DNA of 64,000 nt. It comes from Physcia stellaris. Lineage: Eukaryota > Ascomycota > Lecanoromycetes > Caliciales > Physciaceae. Below, piece after piece: positions 13,718-26,405 of the stretch (position 1 is its first letter; the number at the start of each line of letters is the position of its first letter). Location: positions 1,463,631 through 1,527,630 of the forward strand of contig JABSSW010000002.1 of the NCBI GenBank assembly GCA_018902385.1. The letters run 5' to 3'. Made by a program: the position numbers and the translations under genes. The notes beneath the pieces were generated by a model. It did not search any database, was not told the origin of the DNA, and worked only from the letters and a program-made list of their open reading frames with translations.

Positions 13718-14405
13718 AAAAAATGTTTTGATTTTTTTTTTTTTTTAAATTTTGTTAACGATTGAAAAAGCAATCGCGTCAATAAAAACGACATTTAATA
13801 ATGCGTCAAAATCGAAATTTTTTTTCGTCGTTTTCATTTCGAAAATCGTAATTTTAAATTTTCGATTAAACGTCGCGTAAATTTTTGAATAAATCGAATT
13901 TTTTATCGAAACGTTAATTAAATTCGATTTTTGAATTTCGCGTATTAATTTTCAATTTTTCGTTTTTTTTTTTGAAAAATTTATTCGAAAAATTTTTTTG
14001 TTTATTTTTTCGATGACATATTTGAAATTGAAATTCAAAATTTTTTAACGACGTTTTTTTTTCGATTTTTTCAACGATAAAACGAAAAAAAATCGATCGA
14101 AAAAATCGAAATTGATCGTTTTTGAAATATTTGATATTTTTAAACGTTCGTAAAAAAAAAAAACGACGTTAAAAATCGTTCAAAAACGACAAACAAAAAA
14201 TGTTTTATTCGATTATTTGTTTGAATTAAATAATTTTGAAATATCGACGATCGAAACGATAAAAAAAATTTTCGTCATGATTACAATGATTCGAAATGTG
14301 AAATAACATTCGTTATTAATTCATGTTGAAAAATATTTCATGTTTGTTTATTCATGATTTATTTAAAATCAACGAATGTTGTTTTATTTTGATAATAAAT
14401 TTTGT

Positions 14406-14648
14406 TTAAAAAAAAAAAAAAAATTTTGAATGATTTTGTATCGTTATCTTGAACAATATTTGATGAATAATAAATTTGATTTTTGTTTTTTCGAAATTAA
14501 AATTTTTTTTGAATTTCGATAAAAATATTGAAATTAATTTTAATTTATGACAAACTTTTTGCGCAATTTTTTTATTAATGAAAACATATTCAAAAATATC
14601 GATATCAATTAAATTATAAATTATGATTTTTCGATTGTCAAAAAACAA
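14406..14648 (-). pseudogene. Mutated retropepsin (aspartic protease) of G1
   Basis: The minus-strand frame of 80 residues contains YNLIDIDIFEYVFINKK followed by AQKVCHKLKL. The arrangement fits the retropepsin active site D-T-G-A-x-x-Y-x-F-I with Thr, Gly and Ala replaced. It lies upstream of the RT in the same orientation. Substitutions of Pro by Phe/Ser and Gly by Glu/Lys are typical of the whole AT-rich region. Confidence 0.6.
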
Positions 14649-16738
14649 ATTTATTTTTTAATTAAAAATTTACAAAGAAATTCGTTAAAAATGTTATGTT
14701 GAAAATTTCGTGAACAAATTTGATAATTTTTTCGCGTTTTCGAAAAAATAATTAATTTTTCGATTTATCGAAAAATAAAAAAAAAAATCGAAATTTATAT
14801 TTCGTTAATCGATAATCGAAAATCGTTGCAAAAAATATTTTGAAAATTAAAAATTTTTTTTTAATCAAATCGTCGATTCAATTCGAATAACGATTTGTTT
14901 GATTTTGCATTTTTTTCATTCAATGTTTTAAATTATCACAACGACGATTTTTTTTTTTTTTCAAAACAAAAAAACGAAATTATGACAATTTTATAAATTT
15001 TTTTTTTTGAATTGATGTAATGATGATTAATTTCGCAAAATATTTTTCGTTTCGACGAATTCGAAATGTTTAATTTATGATTCAAAAAAAAAATTTGAAA
15101 AAATTATCGTTGTCATTTTGAATACGTCGATGACGATTATCGATTGTTTGAATTTTTCGATGAAAAAAATAAACGAAATCAAAAATTATTCAAATTATTA
15201 AAATAATCAATTTGAATTTAACGATAAATTTTTTTTCAAATCATGAATTTTGTCGTTATCAAATTTTTGTTGAATAATTGATTAATCAATAAAAAAATTT
15301 TGAATAAAATTCGTTGTATAAATTCGAAAATTTCATTTTGAAATCGTCGTATTGACGTCGAATATTTCGATTATGATTTGCATCGAACGTAAATGATATC
15401 GAACAATTTGAAAATTTTTTCAATTATTCGAAAAAATTGACGTTTAATTTTACGTCGAATATAAACGTGTTCGACGATTTTTTTTTTTTAATTATTGAAC
15501 GATTGCAAAAATTTTTGAATTTAATAAAATATCAATTCGAAATTGATTTTCAATTTATTTACGTATTTATTTTTTCAAATATCATATCGAATGTATTCGA
15601 AAACGTTTGAATTTTTGTGTTTAATAAAAGAAAAAAATCGAAATTTAAAAATCAACTTTTTGTTTTTGAACGAATTTTGAAAAAATCAAATTTTTTTTCG
15701 TCATAATTGATTTTTGAAAAATATCGACATTTTGATCATTCGAAAATTTTTTTTTTTTTTTTTTTTTTTAATTTACGATTAACGATCGAATCGTTTGTTG
15801 ATTTTAATACGATATTTATAAATTTCAATTCGATTTGTTTCGAATAAAACGTTAATTTCATCGAATTTTAAAAAATGTTTTAAATTTTTCGTTTTTATGT
15901 ATTTTTCGCGATTGTTTCAAACACGAATGATATTGATGTTTTTGTTTTTATTTTTTCGAAAAAATTTCAAAATTTTTTAAAATCGTGCAAATTGTTCAAA
16001 AGTCGCTTTTTTTAATTTCGAAAAATTAAATATGTCAATTGACGTCAAAATTATAATGAAATTCGATTTTGTAAAATCGAACATTGTTGTGATCATATAA
16101 ATATCGAAAAAACGTTCAGAATTATCGATTTTCTGATTAAAATCGAAAATATTCAGTTTTTTTATTTCGTTGAATCGTTGACGTTTTTTCAGACGAATTG
16201 AAAAAAATTGCAAAAAATAATAAAAATTGAAATCGAAAAAAAAAAAAAAAAAATTCGAAATATAAAAAGTTTAAATAATCGATTGAATATAATGTCGTTT
16301 AAAATAAAAAATTGAATATTATTGAAAATGAAATTTTGATTAATTTTTGATGTTTTTTTGTAAAAACAAATGAATTTTTTCGAAATGATTTGATAAATGT
16401 TTGATGATGTAATCGAATCATTTTTGAAACAAAAAAATTTTGTCAATTAATAATGAAACGAACTTGAATCGACGTTCGAAAAATTATTTTGTATTGTGAC
16501 ATCGATTATCGTTGAAATTCGTTTGTCAAAATATTCAATTGAATCGACAAACGAATTTATTATGTTTCGTTTTTTCAATTTACAATCAATTTGTTACTTT
16601 TGTTGTTTTTTTGAATGATCAAACGATACGAATCTATTATGTTTTTTTATCAATTTTTGAGTTTTGAAACAAAAAGTTTTGTTTATTTGAATGTTCGCGT
16701 ATCATAAACGAACATGAAAAAAAATAATTTCGATATAA

Positions 16739-16954
16739 TGTGAAATGTTATGCAAAAAATATAATATTATTTATATAATTACACGAAAATATCGAAATGA
16801 AAAGCAAATACATGAAATTTGCAAAAACATATGTAAAAATTTGATTTTTGAATGCGTCAAGACGAATTTCGATTTTAACATTCGATATGATAAAATAACG
16901 ATATTAAATCGATATCAAATTTTTAAATGTTAAATTCGATGCACGTTCGTCACA
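16739..16954 (-). repeat. LTR, candidate 5' LTR of G1 or solo LTR
   Basis: A 216-bp relative of 9445-9662 with the same orientation and termini. Flanking pentamers are TATAA (left) and TATTA (right), four of five matching, so a solo LTR with a decayed target duplication is also possible. Confidence 0.65.
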
Positions 16955-18367
16955 TATTATTCATTTCGTCGTGTTGAAAAAAAAAAATTTCAAAAATCGT
17001 GACGAAAAATTTTGATTACTTTTCGACGTATATGAAATTTACGACGTAATGAAAATTTCAAAAACGCGTTGAATCGTGTCAAAAACATTTTTTGAAATTC
17101 AGAATTTCGTATTACAATTCATCGTCGTGATGATGAAAAGACATCGATGTAAAAAAAAAAAATAAAAATGATGAAAAAAAAAAAAAAAAAACGAAAATTT
17201 TTGAACGACGATGCGAAATTAAATTTAAATATTTTCAATTTTCAACATCACGATTTCACGATCGTGAAACATTTTTTTCTAGATGAAAACATTTGTTTGA
17301 ATCATTAAAATTTAAATCATTTGTTTAAAAAATTATTTGAATGAAATTTGCAAATAAAATTTGCGATATTCGTACGAATAAAAATCGTGAATGATCGATC
17401 AATTCGACAATGTTATATACGAAATTTTATATTCAACAACAATGAAACAACGATCGAAATGTTTTTTTGTTATATCATTCAAAATTTAATATGATTGCGA
17501 AAAAAATCGTTTTGATTTTATATATCATATTACGATTAACGAAATCAACAAAAAATGATTTAAAATTTAATGAACATGATTGTCATGTTTTCGATTAAAT
17601 CGTTTCATATTTAAACAATGAAATTGTTTGTATTTTTTTTAATTTTTCGAATTTCTGATATTTTGACGTATAATTCAAAAAACAATTTTTTTACAATTTC
17701 GTGTATAACGAAATATGCAAAAATCGTTTTTCATAACAAAATTTTTTATACATGATTTTGAAAAATCGTTTAAACGTCGAATTTCATTTTTATGCGTTTC
17801 GTTTATTTAATTTTCAAATGAATTTGTTTTTTCGTTTCATACGTATTCAAAATTTTTTTTTTCGAAAATAATATCAAAAAAACGATAAAATTTTTTACGA
17901 CACGAGATTGATTTGAAATTCGATCTTTATCATTTTTCGAAAATTGATTTTTGAAATTTTGTTTTTTTGAAATAATTGATAAAAACAACATTCGAAAATT
18001 CGAAATTAATCGTTCGATTTCGATATCAGAATCGAAATCGTAATTAATTGTTATGTTGTTCAAATTAAAATGATTTTTCGTTTTAAAACAAAAATAATAA
18101 AAAAAACGATTCGATTTTAACACGATTATTGATTGTTTCGTCGATTTCGTCGAAATTTAAAAAATTTTTTTTTTTCGTTTACGATTTCAAAAAACGTCAA
18201 TCGATTTTTTGTTGAATAATCGTTGCGAAAAATTTTTTAAAATTAAAAACGTTTTCACGTTTTTTGTAAATTTTCGTTTTTTTGATACAAAAAAAAACGA
18301 TGATGTTGACGAAAATCGAAAATATCATTTTTGCGATCGCGAATTTTATTCGTATCGAATTTACATC
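16955..18367. other. AT-rich stretch with unrecognised frames
   Basis: A poly-A rich patch lies at about 17149-17192. A minus-strand frame of 106 residues (18123-17803) is rich in Ser, Asn and Lys and includes DSDIEIERLISNFRMLF. A plus-strand frame of 65 residues (18209-18406) has no match I recognise. Either could belong to an older element disrupted by E1. Confidence 0.5.
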
Positions 18368-18372
18368 ATAAA

Positions 18373-18586
18373 TGTCATGTTATGTCAAGATCGTCAATCA
18401 CGTTAATTTGATCGAATTTAACGTTTTGATCGATAAAATATAACATTTCGAAAATTTTCACTTTTTTTCGTTTTCACGATTTAATTTTATCATTATTCAC
18501 AATGTTATCACGATGATTTATCATCGTCTCGTAAACATTGCGTTTGTTTGTAATCATTTGATCATTCAATCGTTTATTTTTTTACA
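18373..18586 (+). repeat. 5' LTR of E1 (TGTCATG...TTTTACA family)
   Basis: Starts TGTCATGTTATGTCAAG and ends ATTTTTTTACA. Relatives are at 29164-29377, 58934-59146 and 59676-59888. Confidence 0.8.
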
Positions 18587-18769
18587 ATTTTGAATCGTTT
18601 AAATTTTCGTGAACGATTGTTCGATCAAATGACATCATTTAAAATTTTGAAAACATTTGTTGTCATTGCGTTCGTGATTCGAAACAATATCGTTATTTCG
18701 TTTCAACAATTATCATTCGACAACACGATCGTAAAATCGTTTTAATTTGAAATCGATCAACGAAACGAA

Positions 18770-19950
18770 TTGATTTCAATTCATGAAAATTCATCAAACG
18801 ACGAATGCATTGTTGTTGTTTTTCGCGTGTCGTTTCGACGTATTATCGTCGTTTCAACGAACGTCGACGATTTCGAATTCGATAATCAAACGAATTACGC
18901 ACAATTGCGAACAATTCAAACGATAATTGAAAAAAAAACGAAAAACAAACGTGAATATAAATTGTTTTTGACGAAAATCAAACGTTTCGATACAACATCA
19001 TTTTTAAAAAACGAAATTAATTCAATTCGCGTTGTTGAAAAAAAGCGAAAACGATCACAAACGTTTTTCAATAACGAAAACGACGATGACAATAACGACA
19101 ACGAAAAATTTCGTAATAAATTTATTTTCAAACGTTCGCGTTTTCGACGAGTCATCGAATTCAAATTCAAAAATTTATTTATTTACAACGTCAAAAATAT
19201 TAAAAAATTTCAATCGTGAATTCGAAACGTCGTGTGAATTTTCGACGCAAATTTTAATTATTTTTTCAAACGTTGTATCAAAATCGTTTAAACGCAACAA
19301 TTTTTTGATGCGATTTCAATCGAATTATAAAAATCGCATCAGAAAATCAATCAATATCGAAAAAAATTGATGATAACGTGATCGTATTTTTCGAAATTTT
19401 TTCACAACGATGTCGAATTTTTTGAAACTCGTCGTTTTGATGTGAATCAAAAATACAATAATGTCAAACAAAAAAAACGATGAATGAATTCGCGACGTAT
19501 TTCGAATCGTTAAAAACAAAATTGAACGTCATCGAAAACATCAAACGAAACAAATTTTTTTATGATTTGAACGATATTTTACGAAAAATTATTATATTCG
19601 ATGCAATTTCGTTGACGATTCGTTAAAAAATTTTGTTCAAAATCGTCAATGCAAAACGATCGTCATTTTATCAAAAATTTTCAAAACGTTTTCGATTTTC
19701 GCAAATTTTTTCGTTCGAAAATCGTGAAAATCAAAAAAACAAAAATTTCGTCAAAAATGATTTTTTTGCGCAATTTGATAAAACGAAAAATCAATTTAAT
19801 AAAAACAAAAAAACGACGTCGATTCGTCGACGAAAAAAAATCGAAATTGTTACAATTGCGATGAATCGAAACATAAAAAAAAAAATTGTTTTTATTCAAA
19901 AAAAAAACAATCGTCGACGTCAATGCGATTCGCAAAAATAAAAACAAAAC
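18770..19950 (+). pseudogene. Mutated gag region of E1
   Basis: A frame of 149 residues (18770-19219) contains NYAQLRTIQTIIEKKTKN and acidic and basic runs. Further frames at 19495-19941 include DAISLTIRQKI and basic Arg/Lys-rich stretches. The position between the 5' LTR and RT fits gag. The same segment recurs at 60085-61500 in the truncated copy E2, which supports its being one element region. No clear zinc knuckle was seen. Confidence 0.55.
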
Positions 19951-20421
19951 ATTTTCAAAATTTATCGAAATCAAAAATGATTCGAAAAATTGAAAAAATT
20001 TGTTGCGATAATCGTCGTTGTCGTGACGAATTTACACAAAATTTAATCAAATAACATATTCATTCGCGTCAACGTTAATATTTTTAACAAATGATAATCG
20101 CAAATGAATTTCATGAATTCGATCGTTAACATAAATTACATTTCGAAATCGTTGACGAAAAAATAAAATTTGCAAAATATCGACGAAAAGTTCATGAAAA
20201 TGAATAATTTCGATGTCGAAAACAAATTTTTCATTAATACGTATCAAATGAAAATGAATGTTCGTGATAACAAAAATAATTTTTTCATTTCGATGCAAAA
20301 ATTTTATTCGTTTCAAAATTTGATGTATTTTCTGATAATGAATTTTTCATGAATAATAAAAAATAATTTACACGTACATTGATTCACGATGACGTAACGT
20401 TACACAATCAAAAAAAATCGA

Positions 20422-21850
20422 TTGAAATTAAACATTTTCGAAAATTTTACGACAATGTTGAACGATGACATTATTTCAATGTACGCGTTGATATGTATTA
20501 TACGAAAAAACGACAAAACGTCGATCGAAATTTCGAACGAATTGCAAATATTCGAAAATGTGTTTTTTTTCAAATCGACAATCACGTTTTTTTCGTACGA
20601 CGAACACGATCATGTCATTGATTTAATGTCGAACAAATTTTCGTTTTTCGAATTTTTGTACAATATGTTTCAAAAAAAATTAAAAATTTTTCAAAAATAC
20701 ATTCGCGAAAATTTTGCGTTGAATCGTATTAAACATTTGATTGTCGATGTTGATGCGTCGATATTATTCATTTTCAAAAAAAATGAAAATTTAAAATTTT
20801 GCGTGAATTACAAAAATTTGAATGCGATCACGATCAAAAACAAAATTTCATTATCGTTGATTGATAAAACATTGAATCGTTTGATAAACGTCGCGTATTT
20901 TATCAAATTAAATTTGAAAAACGCGTATTATCGTATAAAAATCAAAACGAATAACGAATGAAAAATCGCATTTCGAATACGATACGATTTTTTCGAATAC
21001 GTCGTGATATTTTTCGATTTTGTTAACGCGTCGACGATTTTTCAATCGTTCATGAACAAAATGTTCGTAAAATTGATAAACAAATTGTGTGTGTTGTTTT
21101 TAAACGACATTTTGATTTATTTTCGAACGAAAAAAAAATATTGACGTTACGTAAAGACGATGTTTAAACGTTTTCGAAAATTTAATTTTTTCGTCAATTT
21201 GATCAAATGTCGATTTATGCAAAAATTTATCGAATTTTTAAAATATATCATCAATAATAAAAAAATATTCATGAATATGAAAAAAATAAATTCGATCAAA
21301 TCATGATCGATTTATGATAATTTCAAAAAATTGCAAATTTTTCTGAAATTCGCAAATTTTTATCGAAAATTCATCGTAAAATATACGAAAATGTCGCGTT
21401 CATTTTTCGAATTATTGAAAAATAACAAAAACGAAAAACAAATCGACGAATTCATTTGAAACGACGAAACAATGAAAATTTTCAAAAAATTTATTCGCAT
21501 GTTTATCGAAACGTTCATGTTGATACATTTCGATTTCAATAATCGAACAATGATTGAAATCGATATTTCAAAATTCGTTATCGCAAAAATGATTTCGTAA
21601 TTGATGAAAAATCTCGATATCGAAAATCAAACGCAATGACATTTCGTCGTTTTTTATTCAAAAAAAATGATATTTATCGAAATCAAATATTCAACGCACA
21701 ATCAAAAATTGTTTGTTATCGTAAAAAATTTCAAACAATGACGTCATTATTTAAAAAGTAATCAATTCACGATTATCGTAATGTCGAATCATAACAATTT
21801 GAAATATTTTATGTTTATTACGTTTTTGAACAAACGACAAATCAAATAAA
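20422..21850 (+). pseudogene. Mutated RT and RNase H of E1
   Basis: The frame at 20422-20961 (179 residues) shows HDHVIDL, KLKIFQKYIRENF, LKFCVNYKNLNAITIKN and YFIKLNLKNAYYRIKIK, the ordered RT landmarks of Ty3/gypsy. After a TGA where the family has Trp, the palm motif reads LFLNDILIYF (family Y-L-D-D). RNase H follows, with DETMKIFKKFI, MIEIDISKFVIAKMIS and HFVVFYSKK; a TGA again replaces the Trp expected before HFVVFYS. The conserved order shows a once-functional pol, now inactivated. Confidence 0.85.
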
Positions 21851-22259
21851 TTTTATTGTTAAATGAATATGATTTCGAAATCAAATACAAAAATGAAAAT
21901 TTTAATTCGACAAACGAATCATTTCGATGTTCAAATTACGAAAACGAAAACGAAAACGATAATATTTGTTTGTTCACATTGCAAAACAAATTTCGAAATA
22001 TCGCAATTGCAAACATTGCGTTTTCAACGAAATCAAAACAATGTCAAAAAATTTTTGACGAGAAATTTTCAAAAAAAAATTTTCAAAACGAAATTGTCGC
22101 GATATCGTAAACAATGCGTCGAAAAAAAATTGTTGAAACGTGTGACAAAAAAAATTCGTACGAAAATTCATTTCAGAAATTTTTCAACAAAATTGAAAAA
22201 TTGCAAATATTCGACAATGAATGCGTAAAACGTCGCGCGTTCATACGAAACGATAAAAA

Positions 22260-23100
22260 ATTTAAAAATTGAACATTAAATTCGAACAATATTTTACGAT
22301 ATTGACATGTTGTATATGTATCAAATGAAACAAATTTAAAAATCAAAATTTTGCGACGTTGTCACGACGATTTTTTTGCAAAACATTTCGAAATTGAAAA
22401 AATCGTTAATTTTATTCAACGAAAATTTTATTGAATGTACATGCGAAAAAACATCGAAAAATATATCAAAAAATGTGCGATATATCAAAAAACAAAAATT
22501 CATTATTATCGTTTTTACGAAAAATTGTCGAAATTGTCGATATCGACAAAATCATGAAAAAAAATTATCATTGATATGATTACAAAATTTTCATTCAATA
22601 AATGACGCAAAAAAGTTTACGATTCGATCATAATAATAATAAATCGATATATCAAAATAACGATTGACGTTTCGATAAAATTCATCATGAAAACAAACGA
22701 AATGTGTGATTTGTTTTTCGACGACGTTTTTTTGAAATATGATTTATCGAAAAACATAATTTCAAATCGTGAATTTTTGTTTACAAGCAATTTTTGATCA
22801 ACATTGTGTTATTACGCGAAAATTAAACGCAAATTTAATATCGTTTTTCATTCACAAACAAATAATCAAACAAAAAAACAAAATCAGATTTTTAAATATT
22901 ATTTGCGATATTTTTGCAATTACAAACAGAACAATTGAATTTCGTTATTGTTAATGATCGTTTTCGTATACAATTGCGCGAAACACGCGTTTATTAAAAT
23001 AATTTCGTTTAAAATTTTGTTCGAATATATTTCAAATTTCAATTTCAAATTCGATTTTGTTTAACAAAACATTTCGACGACGAAACAAAAATTTCAAAAT
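22260..23100 (+). pseudogene. Mutated integrase of E1
   Basis: The N-terminal zinc-binding region reads RRCHDDFFAKHFEIEKIV, then IQRKFYWMYMRKNIEKYI, then KKCAIYQKTK. This is the Ty3/gypsy HHCC module with the last Cys changed to Tyr. The core continues with MIVFVYNCAKHAF-like sequence at about 22950 before the C-terminal region. Several in-frame stops are present. Confidence 0.75.
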
Positions 23101-23414
23101 TTGTTCGATAAACGAAAAAAATTACAAAAAAATTTGAAACACAATAATGAAACGCAAACAAAATGAATTAACAAAAAAACATTCGCGAAAACATACAATG
23201 TAAAAAACAAAATTATGTTGTCGATTAAAAATTTAAAACAAATACGATCGAAAAAAAAAAAAAAATTGTTCGACAAATACATCGAAATTTTTGAAATTGA
23301 AAACGTTGTCGACACGCAAATTTATCGTTTAAAATTGTCATTCAAATGACGCATTCATTCAAAATTTTACGTGTTTTTATTCGAAAAATATTATATCAAC
23401 GAATTCACAAAATC

Positions 23415-23550
23415 GTTTGCGAAAATAATCTTGATAAACGATCACGAAAAATGAAAAATAGAAAAAATTCTCGACGTGAAAAAAAAAATGTCTCGATATT
23501 TGATTCGATGAAAAAAATATTTATCATATGATAATAAATGAATTAAAAAA
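23415..23550 (+). pseudogene. Mutated chromodomain at the end of E1 pol
   Basis: The translation gives KIEKILDVKKKMSRYLIR, TGA, KKYLSYDNK, TGA. This fits the chromodomain pattern (Y)EVEKIL-x(n)-YLVRWKGY-x(n)-W, with both conserved Trp codons now TGA. A chromodomain after integrase defines chromoviruses, which in known members steers integration toward heterochromatin by reading histone H3 methylation. Confidence 0.7.
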
Positions 23551-24031
23551 AAAATTTGAATAACGTCGACGAAACGTTGACGACGTTCAAACGAAAACGT
23601 ATCGAAATTCAATTGTCATTTTTCGTCAAAAAAAAAAACGATCGTTCAAGCGAAATTTTGCGAAATCAAATTTCAAATTCAGAAAAAAAAACGACGATTT
23701 GTAACAAGAAAAACGCAAAATGCGAATTTTTTTACAATAAATTGTTTCATATGTAATAAAATCAATAAAGTTCATTTTTTTAATAATTGTGTCGTTGCAT
23801 TGAATATGTACAAATGATTAATAAACATATTAAAAATATCAATTAATTTTTTCATGCGATGTTTTTTCAATTCGTCGTCGTTTTTGTGTTAAAAAAATCA
23901 CAAATTAAAGTTTGTGAATTACAATGAACATCGTTTTGAATTTTATTTTCGTTTTTATCGTATCGATTTTTTCGATTGATTACGATTTGTTCGATTTTGA
24001 TAAAAATAATGTTCAAAAACGATTATCACGT

Positions 24032-24578
24032 TTATTCGACGTCATTGTCGTCGAAATTCATGATTTCAACATCAATCGAAATTTGATTTTCATTTTTTTT
24101 TTCATTCGAGAAATTCGCGAAACGCATAATTGAGAAATTTTCATTGACGCGAAACGAATCGATCATAAAACGTAAAATTTGATTGATGTCGACGAATCGA
24201 AATTTCAAACATAACAACAAATTTTCAATAAAACGATATTGATTTGATTTTTTTTGTTGTGTAAAATATTGTTGAATTTTCACAATCGTATTTTTCAAAC
24301 GCAATTGCAAATTGAACATCAAATTGTCGCGTTTGTGTTTTATTGCAATTGTTAAAATCGTCAAATATTGTTGAATTCGACGAACATATTTAAAAAAAAT
24401 TAACGTACAAAATTTGCGAATCGACACGCACGTAAAACATTTGTCGTCGTGAAACGATCGAAAACATTGCGCAAATCAACGCGATCAATTGAAAACGCAA
24501 AATACATATTTCATGTTCGACATCGTCAAGTTTGCGTTTGACGCATTTTATACAACATTTTACACGAAACGTGTTCAC
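24032..24578 (-). pseudogene. Antisense open frame with a Cys cluster, downstream of E1 pol
   Basis: Two overlapping minus-strand frames (24578-24390 and 24427-24032) join by a single-base frameshift into about 180 residues. The N-terminal part has KCCIKCVKRKLDDVEHEIC, a CxxC-type cluster that could bind zinc. The rest is a probable helical segment (QLRLKNTIVKIQQYFTQQKK) with an acidic C-terminus. The opposite strand here has many stops, so the minus strand is the likely coding sense. I do not recognise the family. It lies in the 3' part of E1 but could also be a separate, older insertion. Confidence 0.45.
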
Positions 24579-25174
24579 ATCACGTTTAGAAAATTACAAG
24601 AATTAACACACGAAATCACGAAGTCAAATCAAATTTACAATTTTGATTTTGACGTCACGCGAAATCATTACGTGTTTCAGTAACAACAATCAAAAAAGAA
24701 ACAATAAATTTATTGTTGACAATATTGATATTGTACAAATTGTCAACGTCAACAAAGCACAATCTAAACGCGAAAAGCATTTTTATTAAATTGTTTCAAA
24801 ATAATATTGAAAAAAAAAATGAAAAAATGATCGCAATGAATTTTTGTGTACGCGTCAAAACGTTAATCAAATGTTTAACACATTCATCAAAACAAACAAC
24901 GAACGCGATGAATCGCAAATGAAACGAAAAAAATTATACAACGAACGCGACAAAACGTTTGTTCAACGACGACAAATTAATGTCGATTCGAACAATTGAA
25001 TATTAATTTTTTTCATTTTACATTGAAAGCATAACAATGAATGAAATCGTCGTCACGTCATCGATTCATGAATTACAATGAACATTTCATCATTTGAATT
25101 ACAATAAACATTTGTCATTAATAATGAAAATAATCATGTAAAAGTAAAAATGAATGAAAATCAAAACAAATAGA

Positions 25175-25819
25175 ACACAATCTATAAAAAAATATCCATT
25201 AAAATCGCTTAACGCGGGTGATCGATCGGGAAAAATTCTGGTCAATTCTGCACTCGTATTTCTTAAACCCGATAAATTCAACCAATACTTAATTTTTGTT
25301 CTCAATCGGGGCATACGCCAAGACCACTTCAAAACGCTTCAGCGACGTGCAATTACTTCACATTTTGCACCCTAACCAACAATCACATATGATTCTGATC
25401 TATCCATCCAAAGTTATAGAGCAGAATCAGCGCATTCTAACGCTGTAACAATAACAGAAATCGGCTCATTATCGCAATAGTTCTGAGACTTCGAAGACTC
25501 CGTCGCTGCCAAATGCCTGCCCGCGGAGCTGCTTCGCCCTAATGTTTGCAAAGCAACGATGCAATTTTCATCATAACTCAATGCGCACTCGATGGATTTT
25601 CGATATTATTGATTATTTGAATAGAGCTCACTTCGAGCTTCAAAACGAGCCTTTGGTTGTAAGTTTTACTTTCTGGGTGCAAATGCTATTAAGGTGCGAA
25701 AGCCGCGAGGTCGCAGAGCAATGGCGGGATGTCGAGCTTCGCAATCTTATCAGATGCAGCCCTAACCCTGATCGAGATCCAGAGAATTTTTTTTAAAAAA
25801 ATTCCCCCGGGCCTACTTG
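25175..25819 (+). repeat. Dispersed repeat R, GC-retaining copy
   Basis: It starts near ACACAATCTATAAAAAAATA and ends near GGGCCTACTTGT. Mutated relatives on the minus strand lie at 60712-61144 and 58500-58848, with a partial one at 58285-58480. At 60712-61144 the repeat interrupts the gag of E2, compared with the uninterrupted site at about 19405 in E1, so it is mobile or was copied there. The flanks there suggest a TA-like junction, without a clear inverted repeat. One frame stays open in both the 25154-25375 copy and the 61249-60938 copy (DKFNQYLIF is shared). The element type is unknown. Confidence 0.65.
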
Positions 25820-25915
25820 TTTATTTATATTTGAAATGACGCAAAGAAATCGTCATCAAAACACAAATCGAAAAACAAAAAAACAAAAAAGCGATGTTCA
25901 AACGTCGATTCGAAC

Positions 25916-26076
25916 TGTTACGGTAAACCTGCACATAGGGCTGGAGTCAGGATATCTTGACAAGAACGGACTAGCGCCTTGGCGACCTGGCCCATATCTC
26001 GCACTCTGCCTTCTAGATAGTAACAATTCAACCACTTTATCCACCACATTATTATCCAATACGTTTTATCGTAACA
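25916..26076 (+). repeat. 5' LTR of the small LTR element
   Basis: 161 bp, TG...CA termini within the inverted ends TGTTACG/CGTAACA. It differs from the 3' LTR at nine positions, all transitions. Confidence 0.88.
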
Positions 26077-26078
26077 AA

Positions 26079-26085
26079 TGGTAGC
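26079..26085 (+). promoter_or_regulatory. Putative primer-binding site (tRNA-iMet type)
   Basis: TGGTAGC lies two bases after the 5' LTR, complementary to the ...GCUACCA 3' end of initiator tRNA-Met. Only seven bases match, so it is suggestive rather than proven. Confidence 0.55.
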
Positions 26086-26405
26086 ATCATCATGTCGATC
26101 TAGACAGCTTCCATCGCTGTCTTGAACAGAGCAGCTTCTAGTTACCGTGTAACGCCTAGCTGCCGTGCAGTTCTAACTCCCGTGGAGTACCTAATCCAGC
26201 AGACGATAATTGCTGCAACTCCCGTGGAGTATCTAGTCAGGCCTGACGATAACGACCCCAATTGCTCTGCAACGCCTAGCTTTCGAGCACCTATCGAGTC
26301 AGAAAACCTAGCTTTCAAGCATCTAGCCAATCGGCACCAGAATACCTTGTCACGAACCCAGAACCAAATACCCAACCAACATACCTACTCACTCAGCCAT
26401 ACATC

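Larger units (their letters stand above)
9445..16954 (-). mobile_element. Near full-length mutated Ty3/gypsy element G1
   Basis: Read on the minus strand: candidate 5' LTR (16954-16739), a gag-sized region, protease (14648-14406), RT (13717-12762), RNase H/connection (to about 12043), integrase-sized region (about 11470-9700), a purine-rich tract, then the 3' LTR (9662-9445). The two LTRs share sequence from end to end. The bases flanking the outer ends (CAAAA on the left, TATTA on the right) do not form a target duplication. The 5' LTR could therefore be an independent solo LTR, or the flank may have decayed. No frame is intact. Confidence 0.6.
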
